In this document: positions 61,158 to 64,000 of the stretch, piece by piece
How positions within the stretch are numbered: position 1 is the first letter of the stretch
How the letters are laid out: the number at the start of each line of letters is the position of its first letter
NCBI GenBank assembly: GCA_037974665.1
Contig: CM075771.1
Coordinates: 37,928,425-37,992,424, forward strand
Source of the DNA: Ehretia macrophylla
Taxonomy: Eukaryota > Streptophyta > Magnoliopsida > Boraginales > Ehretiaceae
DNA: 64,000 nt
Direction: 5' to 3'
Made by a program: the position numbers and the translations under genes
The notes under the pieces: generated by a model
The model's database searches: none
The model's input: only the letters and a program-made list of their open reading frames with translations
What the model was told of the DNA's origin: nothing

Positions 61158-61715
61158 TTTTCAATTTTTTTTTGCCCTGGTTAGGGTTGCCAAGAAACTT
61201 TATCCACCAAATCTCTATTACCGAATCCCGCGGAACATTGGGCAAGACAACTTCGCTTCACGTAGAGGCCGAGCCAACAAACCGAGGGCGTAGGGTTTGT
61301 GACCAGGTCTCCCTCGCTCCGGTGCCCATAACTTTTGATCCATAAGGAGTTACGCGACGCACAGCATACCGTTGCAAAGCTCTCTGAGAGCACTACGACG
61401 GGGGCAGCCAGCTTGCTCGCTTTGCCCATTTTTGGAGCCCAAAATCGAACATTTTCATCAATTTCAGTCCACTTTTCTTCTTTTGCTCTGTTTTTTTGTC
61501 CCAGATCGTACGTCGTGAGCTGTTAAAAGGTCGGTAACTTGACTCACGGGACATCAGAGGACCCTACAATGTGTCGATATCATGTTTTGCGAGGATACTG
61601 CGTTGTTGAAGCGAATGGGCTATCGTTAAGCCCATTGGGCCTTTTGAATGGGCCATCTCTCTAGGCTGGCACTCTGAACCGTTAACACATATAGGAATTG
61701 TGCCCTCAACATGAC

Positions 61716-61835
61716 GGGTGCGATCACACCAGCACTGATGCACCGGATCCCATCAGAACTCTGAAGTTAAGCGTTCTTGGGCGAGAGTAGTACTAGGATG
61801 GGTGACCCCCTAGGAAGTCCTCGTGTTGCACCCCA
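61716..61835 (+). rRNA. 5S rRNA gene, array B copy 47
   Basis: Full length with ATCACACCAGCACTGATG, ACTCTG, GCGTTCTTG and CCCTAGG. Confidence 0.95.
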
Positions 61836-62392
61836 TTTTCAATTTTTTTTGCCCTGGTTAGCGTTGCCAAGATACTTTATCCACCAATTCTCTATTACCG
61901 AATCACATGGGACATTGGGCAAGAAAACTTCGCTTCACGTAGAGGCCGGGCCCGCAAATCGAGGGCGTAAGGTTTGTGACCAGGTCTCCGCCGCTCCGGT
62001 GTCCATAAATTTTGATCCATAATGAGTTACGCGGCGCACAGGATACAATTGCAAAGCTCTCTGAGAGCAATACGACGGGGGCAGCCAGCTTGCTCACTGT
62101 GCCCATTTTTGGAGGCCAAAATCGTACGTTTTCATCAATTTTAGTCCACTTTTCTTCTTGTGCTCTATTTTTCTGTCCCGGATTATACATCGTGAGTTGT
62201 TAAAAGGTCGATAACCTGACTCACGGGACATCAGAGGGCCCTACAACGTGTCGATATCATGTCTTGCGAGGATGCTACGTTGTTGGAGCGGATGGGTTAT
62301 CGTTAAGCCCATTGGGCCTTTTGAATGGGCCATCTCTCTAGGCTGGCACTGTGAACCGTTAACACATATAGGAATTGTGTCCTCAACATGAC

Positions 62393-62512
62393 GGGTGCGA
62401 GCATACCAACACTGATGCTTCGCATCCCATCAGAACTTCGAAGTTAAGCGTTCTTGGGCGAGAGTAGTACTAGGATGGGTGATCCCCTAGGAAGTCCTCG
62501 TGTTGCACCCCC
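62393..62512 (+). rRNA. 5S rRNA gene, array B copy 48
   Basis: Full length but divergent in the 5' half (GCGAGCATACCAACACTGAT, CTTCGCATCC), sharing GCGTTC and CTAGG with copy 47. Confidence 0.94.
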
Positions 62513-63068
62513 TTTTCAATTTATTTTGCCCTGGTTAGGGTTGCCAAGATACTTTATCCACCAATTCTTTATTACTGAATCACATGGAACATTGGGCAAG
62601 AAAACTTCGCTTCGCGTAGAGGCCGTGCCCGCAAACCGAGGGCATAGTGTTTGTGACCAGGTCTCCGTCGCTCCGGTGCCCATAACTTTTGATCCGTAAG
62701 GAATTACGCGGCGCACATCATACCCTTGCAAAGCTCTCTAAGAGCTCTACAACGGAGGCAGCCAGCTTGCTCGCTATGCCGTTTTTGGAGCCAAAAATCA
62801 AACGTTTTCATCAATTTCAGGCCACTTTTCTTCTTTTGCTCTGTTTTTCCGTCCTGGATCGTACGTCCTGAGTTGTTAAATGGACGACAACCTGAATCGC
62901 GAGATATCTGGGGGCCCTACAACATGTCGATATCACGTTTTACAAGGATACAACGTTGTTGAAGCGGATGGGTTGTCGTTAAGCCCATTTGGCATTTTGA
63001 ATGGGCCATCTCTCTAAGCTGGGACTGTGAATTGTTAACACATATAGGAATTGTGCACTCAACATGAC

Positions 63069-63188
63069 AGGTGCGATCATACCAGCACTAATACACTGGA
63101 TCCCATCAGAACTCCGAAGTTAAGCGTGCTTGGGCGAGAGTAGTACTAGGATTGGTGACCCCGTCGGAAGTCCTCGTGTTGAACCCCC
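63069..63188 (+). rRNA. 5S rRNA gene, array B copy 49
   Basis: Full length with AGGTGCG start, AATACACTGG, GGATTGGTGACCCCGTCGG and TTGAACC. Confidence 0.94.
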
Positions 63189-63744
63189 TTTTCAATTTTT
63201 TTTGCTCTGGTTAGGGTTGCCAACATACTTTATCCACCAAATCTCTATTACCGAATCCCACGAAACATTGGGCAAGACAACTTCGCCCACGTAGAGGCCG
63301 AGCCCGTAAACCGAGGGCGTAGGGTTTGTGACCAGGTATTCGTCGCTCTGGTTCCGATAACTTTTGATCCGTAAGGAGTAACGCGGCGCACAGCATACCG
63401 TTGCAAAGCTCTCTGAGAGCTCAACAACGAGGTCAGCCAGCTTGCTCGATGTGCCCATTTTTGGACCTCAAAATCGAATGTTTTCATCTATTTCAGTCCA
63501 CTGTATTGCTTTTGCTCTGTTTTTCCATCCCTGATCGTACGTCGTGAGCTGTTAAAAGGACGACAACATGACTCGCGGGACATCAGAGGGCCCTACAACG
63601 TGTCGATATCACATCTTGCGAGGATGCTGCGTTGTTAAAGCGGATGGGTTGTCGTTAAGCCCATTGGGCCTTTTGAAAGGGCCATCTCTCTAGGCTGGCA
63701 TTATGAACTGTTAACACATATAGGAATTGTGCGCTCAACATGCA

Positions 63745-63864
63745 AGGTGCGATCATACCAGCACTAATGCAGCGGATCCCATCAGAACTACGAAGTTAAG
63801 CGTGCTTGGGCGAGAGTAGTACTAGGATGGGTGACCCCTTGGGAAGTCCTCGAGTTACACTCTA
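63745..63864 (+). rRNA. 5S rRNA gene, array B copy 50
   Basis: Full length with AGGTGCG start, GCAGCGG, AACTACG and an altered end (CTCGAGTTACACTCTA). The upstream flank ATGCAA differs from the usual ATGACG. The window ends in its spacer. Confidence 0.93.
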
Positions 63865-64000
63865 TTTTCAATTTTTTTGGCCCTGGTTAGGGTTGCCAAG
63901 ATACTTTATCCACCGAATCTCTATTATCGAATCCCACGGAACATTGGGCAAGACAACTTCGCTTCACGTAGAGGCCGAGCCAGCAAACCGAGGGCGTAGG

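Larger units (their letters stand above)
55029..64000 (+). repeat. 5S rDNA tandem array B
   Basis: A 3' stub followed by 13 genes spaced 675-678 bp apart; the window ends 136 bp into a spacer. The array is more regular than array A, with no shortened unit. Spacers carry the same blocks as in array A. The first units (55029-57649) match the order of unit types at 36322-38983, and units from 56972 form a three-unit repeat. Confidence 0.97.

Noticed and set aside
18475-64000. Cassandra-type TRIM elements (LTRs carrying 5S-like sequence)
   Set aside because: Units show no TG...CA LTR ends, primer site or polypurine tract, and the full 120-nt gene with promoter and terminator in a long direct array is ordinary 5S rDNA.

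Overview
This is plant nuclear DNA. It is a 5S ribosomal RNA gene array (all genes on the + strand, repeat unit about 677 bp) invaded by long-LTR Ty3/gypsy retrotransposons. The 120-nt 5S sequence, the plant-type spacer promoter and terminator, and a Tekay/Del-type chromovirus with 3.56-3.6 kb LTRs point to a flowering plant; the species cannot be named from the sequence. No protein-coding host gene was found.

Layout. (1) 1-18474: a head-to-tail run of one Tekay-like element, LTR-internal-LTR-internal-LTR, with an exact 7148-bp period and entered at the left edge inside a further internal region. Its last LTR ends inside a 5S gene. (2) 18475-43058: 5S array A, with a 34-nt 3' stub, 36 5S genes (two internally shortened) and a 16-nt 5' stub. 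(3) 43057-55028: a related but older-looking Tekay-like element on the - strand with a longer internal region (4.78 kb against 3.58 kb). (4) 55029-64000: 5S array B, with a 34-nt 3' stub and 13 genes; the window ends inside a spacer.

Each 5S unit has a TATA-like motif at -28 to -21, a GC motif near -13 and C at -1. The gene carries the internal A/IE/C boxes, and T-runs follow it as a Pol III terminator. About 557 bp of conserved spacer separates genes. Many genes carry several substitutions, often of C-to-T/G-to-A type, and the units form higher-order groups that have been duplicated, shortened and shuffled, as expected from unequal exchange.

The most striking observation is that the two retrotransposon blocks lie in opposite orientations, yet both have their right-hand edge at the same base of the 5S gene (between positions 86 and 87, in the C box). 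This suggests site-preferring integration into 5S genes. Secondary points are the exact tandem amplification of a short-internal element, a phased array of about 19.5 bp with a CGTGC core inside the LTRs, a three-unit 5S higher-order repeat of exactly 2033 bp, and an internally shortened 5S variant shared by two units.
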